NCBI GenBank assembly: GCA_016713535.1
Contig: JADJOY010000016.1
Coordinates: 124,001-188,000, forward strand
DNA from: Deltaproteobacteria bacterium
GTDB taxonomy: Bacteria; JADJOY01
Direction: 5' to 3'
DNA length: 64,000 bases
Every line of letters starts with the position of its first letter. Positions within the stretch are counted from its first letter, which is position 1. Of this stretch, positions 15,795 to 25,125 are shown piece by piece. The translations under genes were made by a program, and so were the position numbers. The notes under the pieces are model-generated. The model did not search any database. It was not told where the DNA came from and worked only from the letters and a program-made list of their open reading frames with translations.

Positions 15795-17528
15795 GTGCTC
15801 GGCTCGGGGGAGAGGGAGGAGGACCGGCGCCGGTCGGTGATCGCCGCGGCGGTGCTCGTGGTCACGCTGCTCGCTGTGCCGCCGCGCTTCGCCGCGCTCC
15901 ACGACGCCGGGCCGTTCGTGTGGGACGACGGCATCCACCTCCTCGAGGGGCGCTGGCTCGAGACTGGCGCCGCCGCGCTCGCCAAGAGCGCCGAGCGCTG
16001 GCGCACCGAGCGCGCGACCGGCGAGGACGTGTGGCGCCTCGATCCCGAGGTCCAGTTCCTCACCAACGAGACCCAGGGCATGCCGCTCTACTTCCCCCGG
16101 CCGGGCTTCGCGGCCGCGGTGGCCATCGCGCTCCACTACACCCACGGCGCCGACTGGTCGGGCGCCCTGGTGTCGGCGATCGCCGGCGTGCTCACGGTGG
16201 CGCTGGTGACGTGGATCGGCGCGCGGCTGTGGGGCGCGCGGACCGGCGCCCTGGCCGGCGTGGCATTGGCACTCTCGGGCTGGCACGTGGCGTACAGCCG
16301 GATGGCCTTCGCGGAGTCGCTGAGCGTGTTGTTCGCGACGGCGGCGATCGGTCTGCTGGTGGCTGCGGGCGGGGGTACCCGCCGCCCCTACGGATCCGCT
16401 GGCGGCGACGATCCCTGCGCCCTCCGGACCGCGAGGCTCGTCGCGATCGGGCTGGTCTGGGGTGTCGCCTGCCTGTGCCAGGACCGGCTGCTGCCGATCG
16501 CGCTGGTGCCGGTGGTGCTCGCCTACTCGCGGCTGGCGCCGAGCCGCGGACGGCGCGCGGCGACGGCGCTCCGCGTGCTCCTCGCGATCGGCCTGCCGAT
16601 CGCGCTGCTGCAGGCGCTCGCCGAGCTTCCCTACTACGGCGCGATGCTCGCCCTCGCCCACTTCGGTCGCACCCTCCCCTACCCGACCCACGTCGAGCGC
16701 ATCCTCCGCCACTACGCGCAGGGAGCCGCGATCTCCGGCGTGCGCCCCGAGAACCTCCCGACCTATCCGTTCCTCTACGCGCGCCTGCTCGGCCCCGGGC
16801 TCGCGATCGCGCTGGTAGCCGGCGTGATCGCCGCGGTGCGCCGCCGCGACGTCCCGTCGCGCGCGCTCCTCGTGTGGCTGGTGCTGCCGATCGCGCCCGC
16901 CAGCCTCACCGCGGCCGGTGCGCGCTACGCCGCGGTCACGTTGCCCGCGGCGGCGCTGCTCGCGGGCTGGGCGCTCGATCCCGCGCACTGGCCAGCGCGG
17001 CTCCGCGAGCGGGTGAGCGGCCACGCGGCGTGGGTGCTCACGGCGCTCTTGATCGCGAGCTCGGTGCCGTTCGCGGTCGCGCCGGTGCGCTGGACCTCCG
17101 GCCATCGCGAGGCGATGGCCGTGGCCAAGGACATGGGGGTGCGGTGCGTGGTGAGCACAGACCCATTCGTGGACGCCGTGTATCTCGACTGGGACCCCAC
17201 GCGCGTCCGCCAGCCACCGCGCACCGGTGCCGACCTCACCGACGCCTGGGCCTACGGCTGCGGGATCTACGCCGTCGACGCGATCGGCGCCGTGCTGCGC
17301 ACCAAGGATCGCGGCCTCGACGAGGTGCTCGCCTCGTTCGAAGACGCCGACACGCAGCCGGTGCGGCTCCCCAACCCGGCGGCCGAGTCGATCCTCTTCC
17401 CCTTCGAGTACAACTTCTCGTTCACCACCACGCTGCGGTACCTGGCCGGACCGGAGCGCGAGCGCGCCGGCACGATCCGGCTCTATCCGCTCTCCTCCCT
17501 CGCACGCTCCGAGGGGGCGCCGCCGTGA
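15795..17528 (+). CDS. ArnT/PMT-like membrane glycosyltransferase (GT39/GT83 type), copy 1
   Basis: A 577-residue polytopic protein with about 11-12 hydrophobic helices. Family-like marks are the acidic pair after the first helix (FVWDDGIHLLEGRWL), LSGWHVAYSRMAFAESLSV, LAELPYYG, and a C-terminal extracytoplasmic domain ending in IRLYPL. Enzymes of this type move a sugar from a polyprenyl-phosphate carrier to a lipid or protein on the outer face of the inner membrane. The GTG at 15795 starts the operon. A GC hairpin-like insert at about 16366-16420 encodes a Gly/Arg/Asp loop between helices. The acceptor is unknown. Confidence 0.78.
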   Translation: MLGSGEREEDRRRSVIAAAVLVVTLLAVPPRFAALHDAGPFVWDDGIHLLEGRWLETGAAALAKSAERWRTERATGEDVWRLDPEVQFLTNETQGMPLYFPRPGFAAAVAIALHYTHGADWSGALVSAIAGVLTVALVTWIGARLWGARTGALAGVALALSGWHVAYSRMAFAESLSVLFATAAIGLLVAAGGGTRRPYGSAGGDDPCALRTARLVAIGLVWGVACLCQDRLLPIALVPVVLAYSRLAPSRGRRAATALRVLLAIGLPIALLQALAELPYYGAMLALAHFGRTLPYPTHVERILRHYAQGAAISGVRPENLPTYPFLYARLLGPGLAIALVAGVIAAVRRRDVPSRALLVWLVLPIAPASLTAAGARYAAVTLPAAALLAGWALDPAHWPARLRERVSGHAAWVLTALLIASSVPFAVAPVRWTSGHREAMAVAKDMGVRCVVSTDPFVDAVYLDWDPTRVRQPPRTGADLTDAWAYGCGIYAVDAIGAVLRTKDRGLDEVLASFEDADTQPVRLPNPAAESILFPFEYNFSFTTTLRYLAGPERERAGTIRLYPLSSLARSEGAPP

Positions 17529-19411
17529 GCGCGCCGAGCACGGGTGAGCGGCCCACGCGCTGGATGATCGTACTCGTGATCGCCGTCGCGACGATCGGCG
17601 GCGGGCTCACACGCACGTGCGAGGTGCTCCGCAACCCATCCCCGCTCTACCTGTGGGACGACGCCGTCATCCACCTCGAGGCCCAGTACCTGGTCTCCAT
17701 GGTCGACGCGCTTCGCACCGCCCGCGACCAGCGCCGAGAAGAGCGCGCGACCGGAAAGGACGTCTTCCGCGTCGAGGACGCGGTCGAGCGCTTCCGTCGC
17801 GAAGCGGCCGGCGTGCCGCCGACGTTCGGCCGCCCGCTCCACGATCTCGCGGCGCTGGTGACGATGGAGGCCTTGCGCGGGCGCGCGATCGCCGGCTCGA
17901 CGTGGGGACCGCTCGGCGACCCGCGACTGTGGGCGGTGCCGCTCACCTCCGCGATCGCGGGCGCCCTCACGATCCCGCTCGCGTTTCTCGTCGCGCGACG
18001 GCTGTGGGGGCCGGAGACCGGGCTCCGCGCCGCGGCGATCCTCGCGATGAGCGGAGCGCACCTCCTCTACTCGATGGAGGGTTTCAGCGAGGCGCTGCTG
18101 ATCTTGCTTCTCTACCTCGCGCTGTGGGTCCACCTGCGCGGACGGGCCGCGGTGGCGGCGCGGCCGGATCGGCCGCTCGCGGGGTCGCTCGGGCTCGGCC
18201 TGGTGCTGGGCGCGGGGATGCTGGTGCACTTCCGGTTCTCGATCCTGGCGGCCGTGTTTTTGGTCGCCGACGCGCTGCGGGCGGGGACGGCTTCCGCCCC
18301 TACGGAGGCCGCGCCGGGGAACGCGCCCGCGGCCCGCACGCCGGTTCGGCTCGCGCGGCTCTTCTGGGTCGGCGTGGGGATCGCGGCGATGCTCGCGCTC
18401 GCCGAGCTTCCCTACTACTTGCTGCTGATGGCGGCGAAGCAGCGCGGGATCGCGGTCCATCCCAAGACGTACCTCGAGCAGGTGCTGTTCGTGCTCGCAC
18501 CCGAGGGGCTCGGCTACGCGGGCAGCCTGGTGCGCTTCCGCCTCGGGAACCTGCTCACCTACCCGTTCGCGCTGGTGTACCTGTGCGGAGGAGTGGTGGC
18601 GGTGCTCGCGGTGCTCGGCCTGCGGCACTCACGATCAGCGAGCGGTTCCGCCGAGCCACGTCGCCCAGGGGTGCTCCTGGTGGCCGCGCTCTTCGCGCTG
18701 CCGCTCGCCTTCTACTCGCTGACGATCCCGCTCCTGCGCTATGGCGCGACCAGCTTCGCGCTCGCGCCGCTCTTCGCCGGGCGCGCGATCGAGGTCATCG
18801 AGTCTCGCTTCGCCGAGCGCGGTCGCCTCGCCGTCGCTCGCTGGACCGGTGCGGCGCTGATGGCGGCGGCCCTCGTCGAGGGTGGCCTGTTGCCCCTGAG
18901 CAGGTTGGTCGTTCCGAACGGCTACGCGGTCGCCCTCGAGCACATCGTGACGCGGGCGCCGAGCACCAGCGCCGCGAGCCCCCACCTCACCACGACGCCG
19001 CCCATCTCGTGGGCGCTGGCGGGTACCGGCTCGACGATCCCGATCCCCCGCAACGAGTCGGCGGTGAGCGCGGGGCGCGAGGCCGTGGCATTGGGCGCGC
19101 GCTGGCTCGTGGTGGACTCCCTCGTCGACTTCATGGACATCGACGGCCAGGGTTTCCCCGCCGAGGCGCGTTTCCTTCGCGGCGTCGAGGAGGCGTGCAG
19201 GTCGACGAGCCCGGTTCCCAACCCGTTCGGCGCCAGCCTGGTCCACGATCTGGAGCTCAACTACCGGCCCTTCCTCGACACGCTCGCGCTCCACCGCGAC
19301 GCGGCGGCGCGCCGCGCCGACCTCATCCGGCTCTATCCGCTCCGCCCCTGTGTCGGCGCGCCCTTCGTGCCGCCCCCTTCACCCGTCGCTCCGCCAGGAC
19401 CTCGCCCGTGA
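17525..19411 (+). CDS. ArnT/PMT-like membrane glycosyltransferase, copy 2
   Basis: A 628-residue paralog whose GTG start overlaps the previous stop (GTGA). It keeps the same marks: LYLWDDAVIHLEAQYL, FGRPLHDLAALV, SGAHLLYSMEGFSEALL, LAELPYYLLL, and a C-terminal soluble domain ending DLIRLYPL. Gly/Ala/Pro-rich residues near 254-270 arise from a GC repeat (about 18283-18335) inserted in frame in a cytoplasmic or periplasmic loop. It should use a polyprenyl-phosphate sugar, like copy 1. A longer frame open from 15920 is only the shadow of copy 1. Confidence 0.78.
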   Translation: MSAPSTGERPTRWMIVLVIAVATIGGGLTRTCEVLRNPSPLYLWDDAVIHLEAQYLVSMVDALRTARDQRREERATGKDVFRVEDAVERFRREAAGVPPTFGRPLHDLAALVTMEALRGRAIAGSTWGPLGDPRLWAVPLTSAIAGALTIPLAFLVARRLWGPETGLRAAAILAMSGAHLLYSMEGFSEALLILLLYLALWVHLRGRAAVAARPDRPLAGSLGLGLVLGAGMLVHFRFSILAAVFLVADALRAGTASAPTEAAPGNAPAARTPVRLARLFWVGVGIAAMLALAELPYYLLLMAAKQRGIAVHPKTYLEQVLFVLAPEGLGYAGSLVRFRLGNLLTYPFALVYLCGGVVAVLAVLGLRHSRSASGSAEPRRPGVLLVAALFALPLAFYSLTIPLLRYGATSFALAPLFAGRAIEVIESRFAERGRLAVARWTGAALMAAALVEGGLLPLSRLVVPNGYAVALEHIVTRAPSTSAASPHLTTTPPISWALAGTGSTIPIPRNESAVSAGREAVALGARWLVVDSLVDFMDIDGQGFPAEARFLRGVEEACRSTSPVPNPFGASLVHDLELNYRPFLDTLALHRDAAARRADLIRLYPLRPCVGAPFVPPPSPVAPPGPRP

Positions 19412-21198
19412 AGTCGCGCGCGCTGACCGCAGGGCTCCTCGCCGCGATCATGCTCGCGGGGGGCTGGCTGCGCTTCGATCGCATCCGCGAGACGTCGCCC
19501 TTCCTGTGGGACGACGCCATCCACCACCTCGAGGCGGTGTGGCTCGGCGACGCGCTCCACTTCCTGCGCACCAGCGTCGAGCTCAAGCGCGCCGAGGCGC
19601 GGGGCGGCGGTGACCTGTGGACCTGGGAGGGCGAGCGCCACCGCTTCCACCAGACGGTGGGCGGGATCCCGCCTCGCTTCGGCCGCCCCGGGCACATGGT
19701 GCTGGTCACCGCGGCAATGGCGGCGGTCGGCCCGGTGCCGTGGGCCGGGCCGCTGGTGGCCGCGAGCTGCGGCACGCTCTCGATCGCGGCTCTCTTCGCG
19801 CTGGTCCTGGGCGCGCGCAGGAACGATCGGGAGGCGCCGGTGATCGCGCTCCTCGCCGCCGCGTTCCTCGCCTTCGACCCGCTCTCGGTGCGCCTCTCCC
19901 GGGAAGGGCTCGCCGACGCCGATGGGGCCTTCTTCGCGCTGCTCGCGATCGGCGCCTACGTGCGCGCGCGGCGTCCCGGGATGGGCCTGGCGCCCACCGC
20001 GCTCGCCGGTTTGCTCGCGGGGTTCTCGTTCACGGTCCAGACCCGGAACTTCCTGGTGGTCGCGATGCTCGCCGGGTGGGAGCTCGCACCCGGCGCTCTC
20101 TCCGCCGGGCGCCGCGTGGGCGAGCGCACCCGCCGCGCAGCCACGCTCCTCGCCTGCGCCGCGCTCTTCCCGGTGCTCTGCGAGCTGCCCTACTACGGCG
20201 CGCTCCTGATCGGCCGCGCCCATGGCATCGCGCCCCAGGTACGCAGCTACGTGCTGCAGGTGATCGGCATCTTCGCCAACCACCACTACGCCAAGCGCGA
20301 CTACGTCCAGGCCTCCGGGCTCGCCAACCTCGCGAGCTACCCCTCCCTCTTCCACTCGCTCGCGGGGAGCTGGCTGCCACAGCTCGTGGCGCTCGGCGGG
20401 TTGGCGGTGGTGCAACGCCAGGCGCTCGCCCGCCACGGCGAGGAGCGCGCGGCCCGGCTGGTGCCGCTCACCTGGCTCATCGGAACGTTCTTGTTCCTTT
20501 CTGTCACCGCGCCGCTCGGACGCTACGCGTCCCTCTTCGTGCCGGCGCTCGCGTGGGTGAGCGCGGAGGGTCTCGCCGCGGCGCTGCGGCGGGCGCGCGT
20601 GCGAGGGCCGACGCCCTCCGGCGACGGTCATGGACACTCCCCGGCGCAACGACTATTTTCCCGGCGACTGGCGGCGACCTGGCTCGTCGCCGGCACGATC
20701 GCGCTCGGGATCCAGGCTCGCGCCGGGGCGCTCGAGTCCGGCGTCGCCGAGCCGGGCTACGCAGCCGCGGTGGCCTGGATGCGCGCTCACGGCGGACCTC
20801 GTCACGTGACCACGACCCCCTACGTGAGCCAGGTGTGGGCGGGCGTCGGCGAGGCCGAGTTCCTGCCTGGCACCGAGAGCGAGCTCGCGAAGCTCGTCGA
20901 GTCCGGTCACCGTCATCTGCTCGTCGACCTGATCCGGAACTTCTTCCTCGGCCCCTTCAGCGCCAAGGGAGAGGTGCTGAAGCAAGTGGCGGCGCGCTGC
21001 CCGCTCGCGGCCACCTTCCCGAACACGTGGGCCGAGCGCCCCGAATACCTCTTCGAGTTCAACTACGACGTGCGCGAGACCTGGCACCGCATCGAGTCCG
21101 CACACGCCGATCGGAGCGGCGAGATCGAAATCTACGACCTCGCCGCCTGTTCCCCGCCTTTCGCCGCGACCTCCCCCGAGCTGCCAGCGGAGCCCTGA
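19408..21198 (+). CDS. ArnT/PMT-like membrane glycosyltransferase, copy 3
   Basis: A 596-residue paralog; GTG 19408 overlaps the preceding stop (GTGA). It shows FLWDDAIHHLEAVWL, PRFGRPGHMVLV, FDPLSVRLSREGLADADG, LCELPYYGALL and a C-terminal domain with YLFEFNYDVRETWHR. Three divergent tandem copies in one overlapping operon suggest sequential sugar transfers or different sugars. The following gene could supply the carrier-linked donor. Acceptors might be lipid A, a secreted protein or an exopolysaccharide; sequence alone cannot decide. Confidence 0.78.
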   Translation: MKSRALTAGLLAAIMLAGGWLRFDRIRETSPFLWDDAIHHLEAVWLGDALHFLRTSVELKRAEARGGGDLWTWEGERHRFHQTVGGIPPRFGRPGHMVLVTAAMAAVGPVPWAGPLVAASCGTLSIAALFALVLGARRNDREAPVIALLAAAFLAFDPLSVRLSREGLADADGAFFALLAIGAYVRARRPGMGLAPTALAGLLAGFSFTVQTRNFLVVAMLAGWELAPGALSAGRRVGERTRRAATLLACAALFPVLCELPYYGALLIGRAHGIAPQVRSYVLQVIGIFANHHYAKRDYVQASGLANLASYPSLFHSLAGSWLPQLVALGGLAVVQRQALARHGEERAARLVPLTWLIGTFLFLSVTAPLGRYASLFVPALAWVSAEGLAAALRRARVRGPTPSGDGHGHSPAQRLFSRRLAATWLVAGTIALGIQARAGALESGVAEPGYAAAVAWMRAHGGPRHVTTTPYVSQVWAGVGEAEFLPGTESELAKLVESGHRHLLVDLIRNFFLGPFSAKGEVLKQVAARCPLAATFPNTWAERPEYLFEFNYDVRETWHRIESAHADRSGEIEIYDLAACSPPFAATSPELPAEP

Positions 21199-21965
21199 AT
21201 GACCGACATCGCGCCCTCCCATTCGCGTGATCCGAGCGTGCCGCACGAGGTCGAGCTCTCCGTGGTCATGCCTGCCTACAACGAGGAGGGCGAACGTCGC
21301 CGACACCGTGCCGCTGCGCCACCGCGCTCGCCGGCACCCCGGGCGGCTTCGAGGTCATCGTCGTCAACGACGGCTCCAAGGACCGCACCGCGGAGGTGCT
21401 CGCGGCGACGCAGCAGGAGGTCCCCGAGCTGCGCGTGCTCCTCCAGGATCCGAACCGTGGCTACGGCGCGGCGATCCGGCGCGGCATCTCGGAGTCGCGT
21501 GGACGGCTGCTCGCGACCATCGACTCCGATGGTCAGTTCGATCCCGCCGACATCCCGCGCATGCGCGAGCGCATGGGCGACGGCATCCACTGCGTGGCCG
21601 GTTACCGCACCGCGAAGAAGGACACGCTGCCGCGCGTGGTCGCGAACTGGGGCTACAACCTGCTCACCAAGATGCTGGTCGGCATCGACTTCCGCGACTC
21701 GCAGTGCGCGCTCAAGATCTTCGACGGCGACCTGATCCGGACCATCCGCACCGAAGCCGTCGGCTTCACCTTCCCCAGCGAGATCCTGGTGAAGCTCGTG
21801 AACATGGGCTATCGCGTGGTCGAGGAGCCGGTGAACCACGCGCACCGCGCGGCCGGTCAGTCGAACATCCGCTTCTTCCGCACCACGCGCATCATGTTCA
21901 TCTTCCTGCTCTACATGCGCTTCAAGGTGTTCCTCTACCGCGGGCACCTGATCGAAGCGCCGTAG
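21199..21965 (+). CDS. Polyprenyl-phosphate sugar synthase-like GT2, two frame breaks
   Basis: The ATG follows the previous stop directly. Reading across two single-base extra positions (near 21288-21293 and 21308-21312) restores a normal family-2 glycosyltransferase of about 254 residues: ELSVVMPAYNEEG, then NVADTV, then GGFEVIVVNDGSKDRTAEVL, then LLATIDSDGQFDPADI and DFRDSQCALKIFDGD. The DSD motif and the C-terminal hydrophobic stretch (RIMFIFLLYMRFKVFLY) fit dolichol/undecaprenyl-phosphate sugar synthases. Such an enzyme would make the donor for the three upstream transferases. Without correction it reads as a broken gene; sequence error is a plausible explanation. Confidence 0.8.
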
Positions 21966-22017
21966 CCGGGTCCGCTCGCGGCGCGACCGTCTCCGCGAGG
22001 CGGGCACGGGGGTCGGC

Positions 22018-22041
22018 GGAGGGCCGCGCTCCGTCGCGGCC
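22018..22041. repeat. CTYCGT-loop hairpin repeat
   Basis: A perfect 7-bp stem, GGCCGCG (22022-22028) with CGCGGCC (22035-22041), carries loop CTCCGT and is preceded by GGAG. It lies in the 118-bp space after the GT2 gene and may also terminate that operon. Confidence 0.75.
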
Positions 22042-22083
22042 GAGGCTTCTCGTTCACGCACGATCCGGGCATGCGGACCGTCT

Positions 22084-22944
22084 ATGCTCGCGCTCGTGGA
22101 CGCGAGCGACACGAGCGCCGACCGCGAGAGCGACCACCCCTGGTGGCCGCCCGATCCGGACACGATCGCGCTGCCGATCGTGTGCAAGCCGTCTCCGTTC
22201 CTGTGGTTCGCGGCCGCGCTGTTCGGGCTCATGGCGCCGCTTTGTTTCTGCATCGGCCTCTTCCCGCAGTGGATCGACCCGACCGCGCCGTGGCCACTCG
22301 AGCTGCGCATCCCGTTCATCGTGATCGGCGGGCTGATCACGTGGGTGTTCGTGACGCTCCGGATCTTCCTCCGCACCACCACCCTCGACCGGAGCGGCGT
22401 CTCGATCCGGAGCTGGCTCGGTGGCGCCGAGACGCGACTTCGCTGGGACGACGTCCGCTTCCTCGACCTGGGCCTCACCCACCAGAGCAGCACCCTCGAG
22501 TTCGGCGACGACCTCGCGCGTCGCCAGGGCCTGAGCGCCAGCTTCCACCTCGGCTTCCGCGACGCGGTCGCCGGGTTCCGGGCGTTCGTCGTTCCGCGCC
22601 TCGCCTACGACGTCGCGGAGCGCATCGCGGTCGGTGACGCGGTGACGTTCCCGCAGTGGACGCCGCTCACGCTGGAGCGCACCAAGCGACGCCCGCCCAA
22701 GCACTTCCTGCGGGTGGATTCGCGCGGGATCGAGGCGCGGCTCATCCGCCGTTCCCTCGAGCTCGCCTGGTCGGACGTGACCGGCTACGTCGTGCTCTCC
22801 GAGCACGCAGGGATCCTCACCAGCCCGAAAGGCGAGATTCCGATCGACGCGACGATCTCGAACGGGCTCGCGCTGCTCGCGACCCTTCCGGCGCTGCTCG
22901 CCGCCCACGGGATCGAGCAGGACGGTGCGGCCCGGTCCTCGTAG
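22084..22944 (+). CDS. Two-helix membrane protein with possible PH-like domains
   Basis: A 286-residue protein. Two hydrophobic helices (about 38-62 and 72-96) are followed by a soluble beta-rich part. Segments TTLDRSGVSIRSWLGGAETRLRWDDVRFL and KHFLRVDSRGIEARLIRRSLELAWSDVTGY (each split by variable residues) look like two related units of the bacterial pleckstrin-homology style, in which a strand-rich repeat ends in W-x-D-V. No enzyme motif is visible. The ATG at 22084 is used; GTG codons slightly downstream are alternatives. It is monocistronic. The fold call is inference, the membrane topology likely. Confidence 0.6.
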   Translation: MLALVDASDTSADRESDHPWWPPDPDTIALPIVCKPSPFLWFAAALFGLMAPLCFCIGLFPQWIDPTAPWPLELRIPFIVIGGLITWVFVTLRIFLRTTTLDRSGVSIRSWLGGAETRLRWDDVRFLDLGLTHQSSTLEFGDDLARRQGLSASFHLGFRDAVAGFRAFVVPRLAYDVAERIAVGDAVTFPQWTPLTLERTKRRPPKHFLRVDSRGIEARLIRRSLELAWSDVTGYVVLSEHAGILTSPKGEIPIDATISNGLALLATLPALLAAHGIEQDGAARSS

Positions 22945-23292
22945 CGATCGCCGCCAGAGGCCCAGCCGCTGACGCGACGTTCGTTGCCGATCGATCCACC
23001 GCCTGGATCTTTCTGCCGGGACGTCGAGCGCCCGCATGCTCGGGCTCGATCAGGTCACGCCCGACAACCCGCCTCGGGTTTGACCGACACTTTCGCCCGC
23101 CTGCGCGAAATCGCTAAAGTCCACCGGGGCTTTCCGATCCACGACCCACCCGAAAGCGACGCGACGAGGAGCCGCCTGTAGTCCTCGGGGACCGCGAATC
23201 TCGAGGGGCACGCCGATTGCTCGGGTAACGCTGACCATCCGCCGCGCCCCTCGCCGGGCGCGGCCCCGAGCGATCGTTCGACGAGAGGATCC
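22945..23292. other. Intergenic region upstream of c-di-GMP protein
   Basis: A 348-bp space with no supportable gene. It should hold the promoter for the gene at 23293. GAGAGGA precedes that ATG. No clear hairpin or operator was found. Confidence 0.5.
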
Positions 23293-25125
23293 ATGGCCGA
23301 CGCCACCGAGGTCGTTCGTGTTCTGATCGCCGACGACGATGCGGTGGACCGCGCTGCGGTCCACCGCATGCTGAGCCGGTCCGAGCCGGCCTTCGCTCTG
23401 TCCGAGGCGGCCACCGCCCAAGCCCTCCTCGAGCGCCTCGCCAGCGACACCGTCGATGTCGTGATCCTGGACCGTCACCTCGGCGATGCCGAAGGGCTCG
23501 ACCTCGTCCCGCTGCTCCTCGGCGCCGAGCGCAACGCGCCTCCGCGCTGCGCGATCATCATGGTTACCGGATTGGGTGACGAGCGCAGCGCGGTTCGCGC
23601 GCTCCGCGCTGGCGTCCACGACTACCTACCGAAGGACGGGCTCAACCGCGAGGTGCTCGAGCAGTCCATCCACGGCTGCCTGCGCTGGCTCGACAACGAG
23701 CGCGAGCGCCGCGAGACCACCCAGCGCCTCACGCGTCTGGGCATGTACGACACCTTGACCGGCCTGCCCAACCGCAATCTCTTCTACGACCGACTCGAAC
23801 AGGCCCGGCTGGCGACCGCGCGCGGCGGCGCGCCGTTCGCGCTCTTCATGATGGACCTCGACTTCTTCAAGGAGGTGAACGACACCCTCGGTCACGAGGC
23901 TGGCGACCGCCTGCTCCACGAGGTGGGGCACCGCCTGCGCGGCATCACTCGCCAGACGGACAGCTTCGCGCGTCTCGGCGGCGACGAGTTCGCCGGGTTG
24001 CTGGTGGGTGTCGACTCGATCGAGGCCGCGGTCGCGGTCGCCGAGAAGGTGTGCGCATCGATCCGCGAGCCGGTGCTGATCGACGGCCAGATGGTGTCGG
24101 TGGGCGTGTCGGTGGGTATCGCGCTGGTGCGCGATCCCAACCTCGATGCGCGCGCCCTCATGTGCTGGGCCGACCAGGCGATGTATCGCGCGAAGCGCGA
24201 AGGCCGCGATTACGACGTGTTCAGCGAGCACGACGAGCTGCCCGAGGCGCGGCCGCTGTTGATCGCGGCGCAGCTCCAGCAGGCGCTCGATCGCAACGAG
24301 ATCTTCCTCCACTTCCAGCCCAAGATCGATCTCGGCACCGGAGAGGTGGTGGGATTCGAGGCGCTGGCACGCTGGATCAGCCCCACGCTCGGCGAGGTGT
24401 CCCCCGCCGAGTTCATCCCCATCGCGGAACGCTCGACCACGATTCGCCGCCTCACGCACCGCGTGCTCGAGCTCTCGCTCGAACAGATCCGGTGCTGGCG
24501 TGAGTCGGGGCTCGACACCTCGGTCGCGGTGAACGTCTCGGCGCGAGCGCTCGACGACGATGGGCTCGGCCCCTTCATCGCGAGCGAGCTCGAAGCGCGC
24601 GATGTCCCGGCCCGCGTGCTCACGCTCGAGATCACCGAGACCGCGTTGGTCGCGAGCACCGCGCGCGCGCGGAGCGTGCTGCGCGCGATCACCGATCTGG
24701 GCGTCTCGATCTCGATCGACGACTTCGGGGCGGGTTACACCTCGTTTCGGTACCTGCGGGAGCTCGACATCAGCGAGATCAAAGTCGACGGTCTCTTCGT
24801 CACGCACCTCGAGGGCGGGCCACGCGACTCGTCGATCGTGCGCTCGATCGCCGAGCTGGCGCGTGGCTTCGGCGTGCGCCTGGTGGCCGAAGGCATCGAA
24901 TCGGCGGACCTGTGGGCCACGCTGCGAGGGCTCGGCTGCCACATCGGCCAGGGGTTCAGCATCGCCCGCCCCATGGCGGGGGCCGAGATCCCGCTCTGGG
25001 AACGAAGCTGGCTCAGCCGCGTGCGAACCCAGCGAGAGTTCTACAGCGGGGTGAGACGAGTCGCCGCGGCGGAGCTCCGTCGGAGTCGTGCGAGTAACGA
25101 CGGGGTGTCGGCTTATGATCAGTAG
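23293..25125 (+). CDS. Receiver-GGDEF-EAL c-di-GMP turnover protein
   Basis: A 610-residue soluble protein. Residues 8-125 form a receiver (VLIADDDAVD, phosphoacceptor Asp60 in VILDRHLGD, Lys in YLPKDG). Residues about 150-315 form a diguanylate cyclase domain with intact GGDEF at 229-233 and GLPNRNLF. Residues about 330-590 form an EAL phosphodiesterase domain with FEALARW (Glu356), NVSARAL, EITETAL, DDFGAGYTSFRYL and VAEGIE. Both output domains look catalytically competent, so phosphorylation could switch between making and breaking c-di-GMP. GAGAGGA lies before ATG. It sits 625 bp upstream of the clock-like operon and could be an output target, which is inference from proximity. Confidence 0.93.
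   Translation: MADATEVVRVLIADDDAVDRAAVHRMLSRSEPAFALSEAATAQALLERLASDTVDVVILDRHLGDAEGLDLVPLLLGAERNAPPRCAIIMVTGLGDERSAVRALRAGVHDYLPKDGLNREVLEQSIHGCLRWLDNERERRETTQRLTRLGMYDTLTGLPNRNLFYDRLEQARLATARGGAPFALFMMDLDFFKEVNDTLGHEAGDRLLHEVGHRLRGITRQTDSFARLGGDEFAGLLVGVDSIEAAVAVAEKVCASIREPVLIDGQMVSVGVSVGIALVRDPNLDARALMCWADQAMYRAKREGRDYDVFSEHDELPEARPLLIAAQLQQALDRNEIFLHFQPKIDLGTGEVVGFEALARWISPTLGEVSPAEFIPIAERSTTIRRLTHRVLELSLEQIRCWRESGLDTSVAVNVSARALDDDGLGPFIASELEARDVPARVLTLEITETALVASTARARSVLRAITDLGVSISIDDFGAGYTSFRYLRELDISEIKVDGLFVTHLEGGPRDSSIVRSIAELARGFGVRLVAEGIESADLWATLRGLGCHIGQGFSIARPMAGAEIPLWERSWLSRVRTQREFYSGVRRVAAAELRRSRASNDGVSAYDQ

Noticed and set aside
15920-19411. 1163-residue frame suggesting a giant fusion
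   Set aside because: The first half is an out-of-frame shadow of transferase copy 1. The credible protein starts at GTG 17525 with a stop/start overlap.
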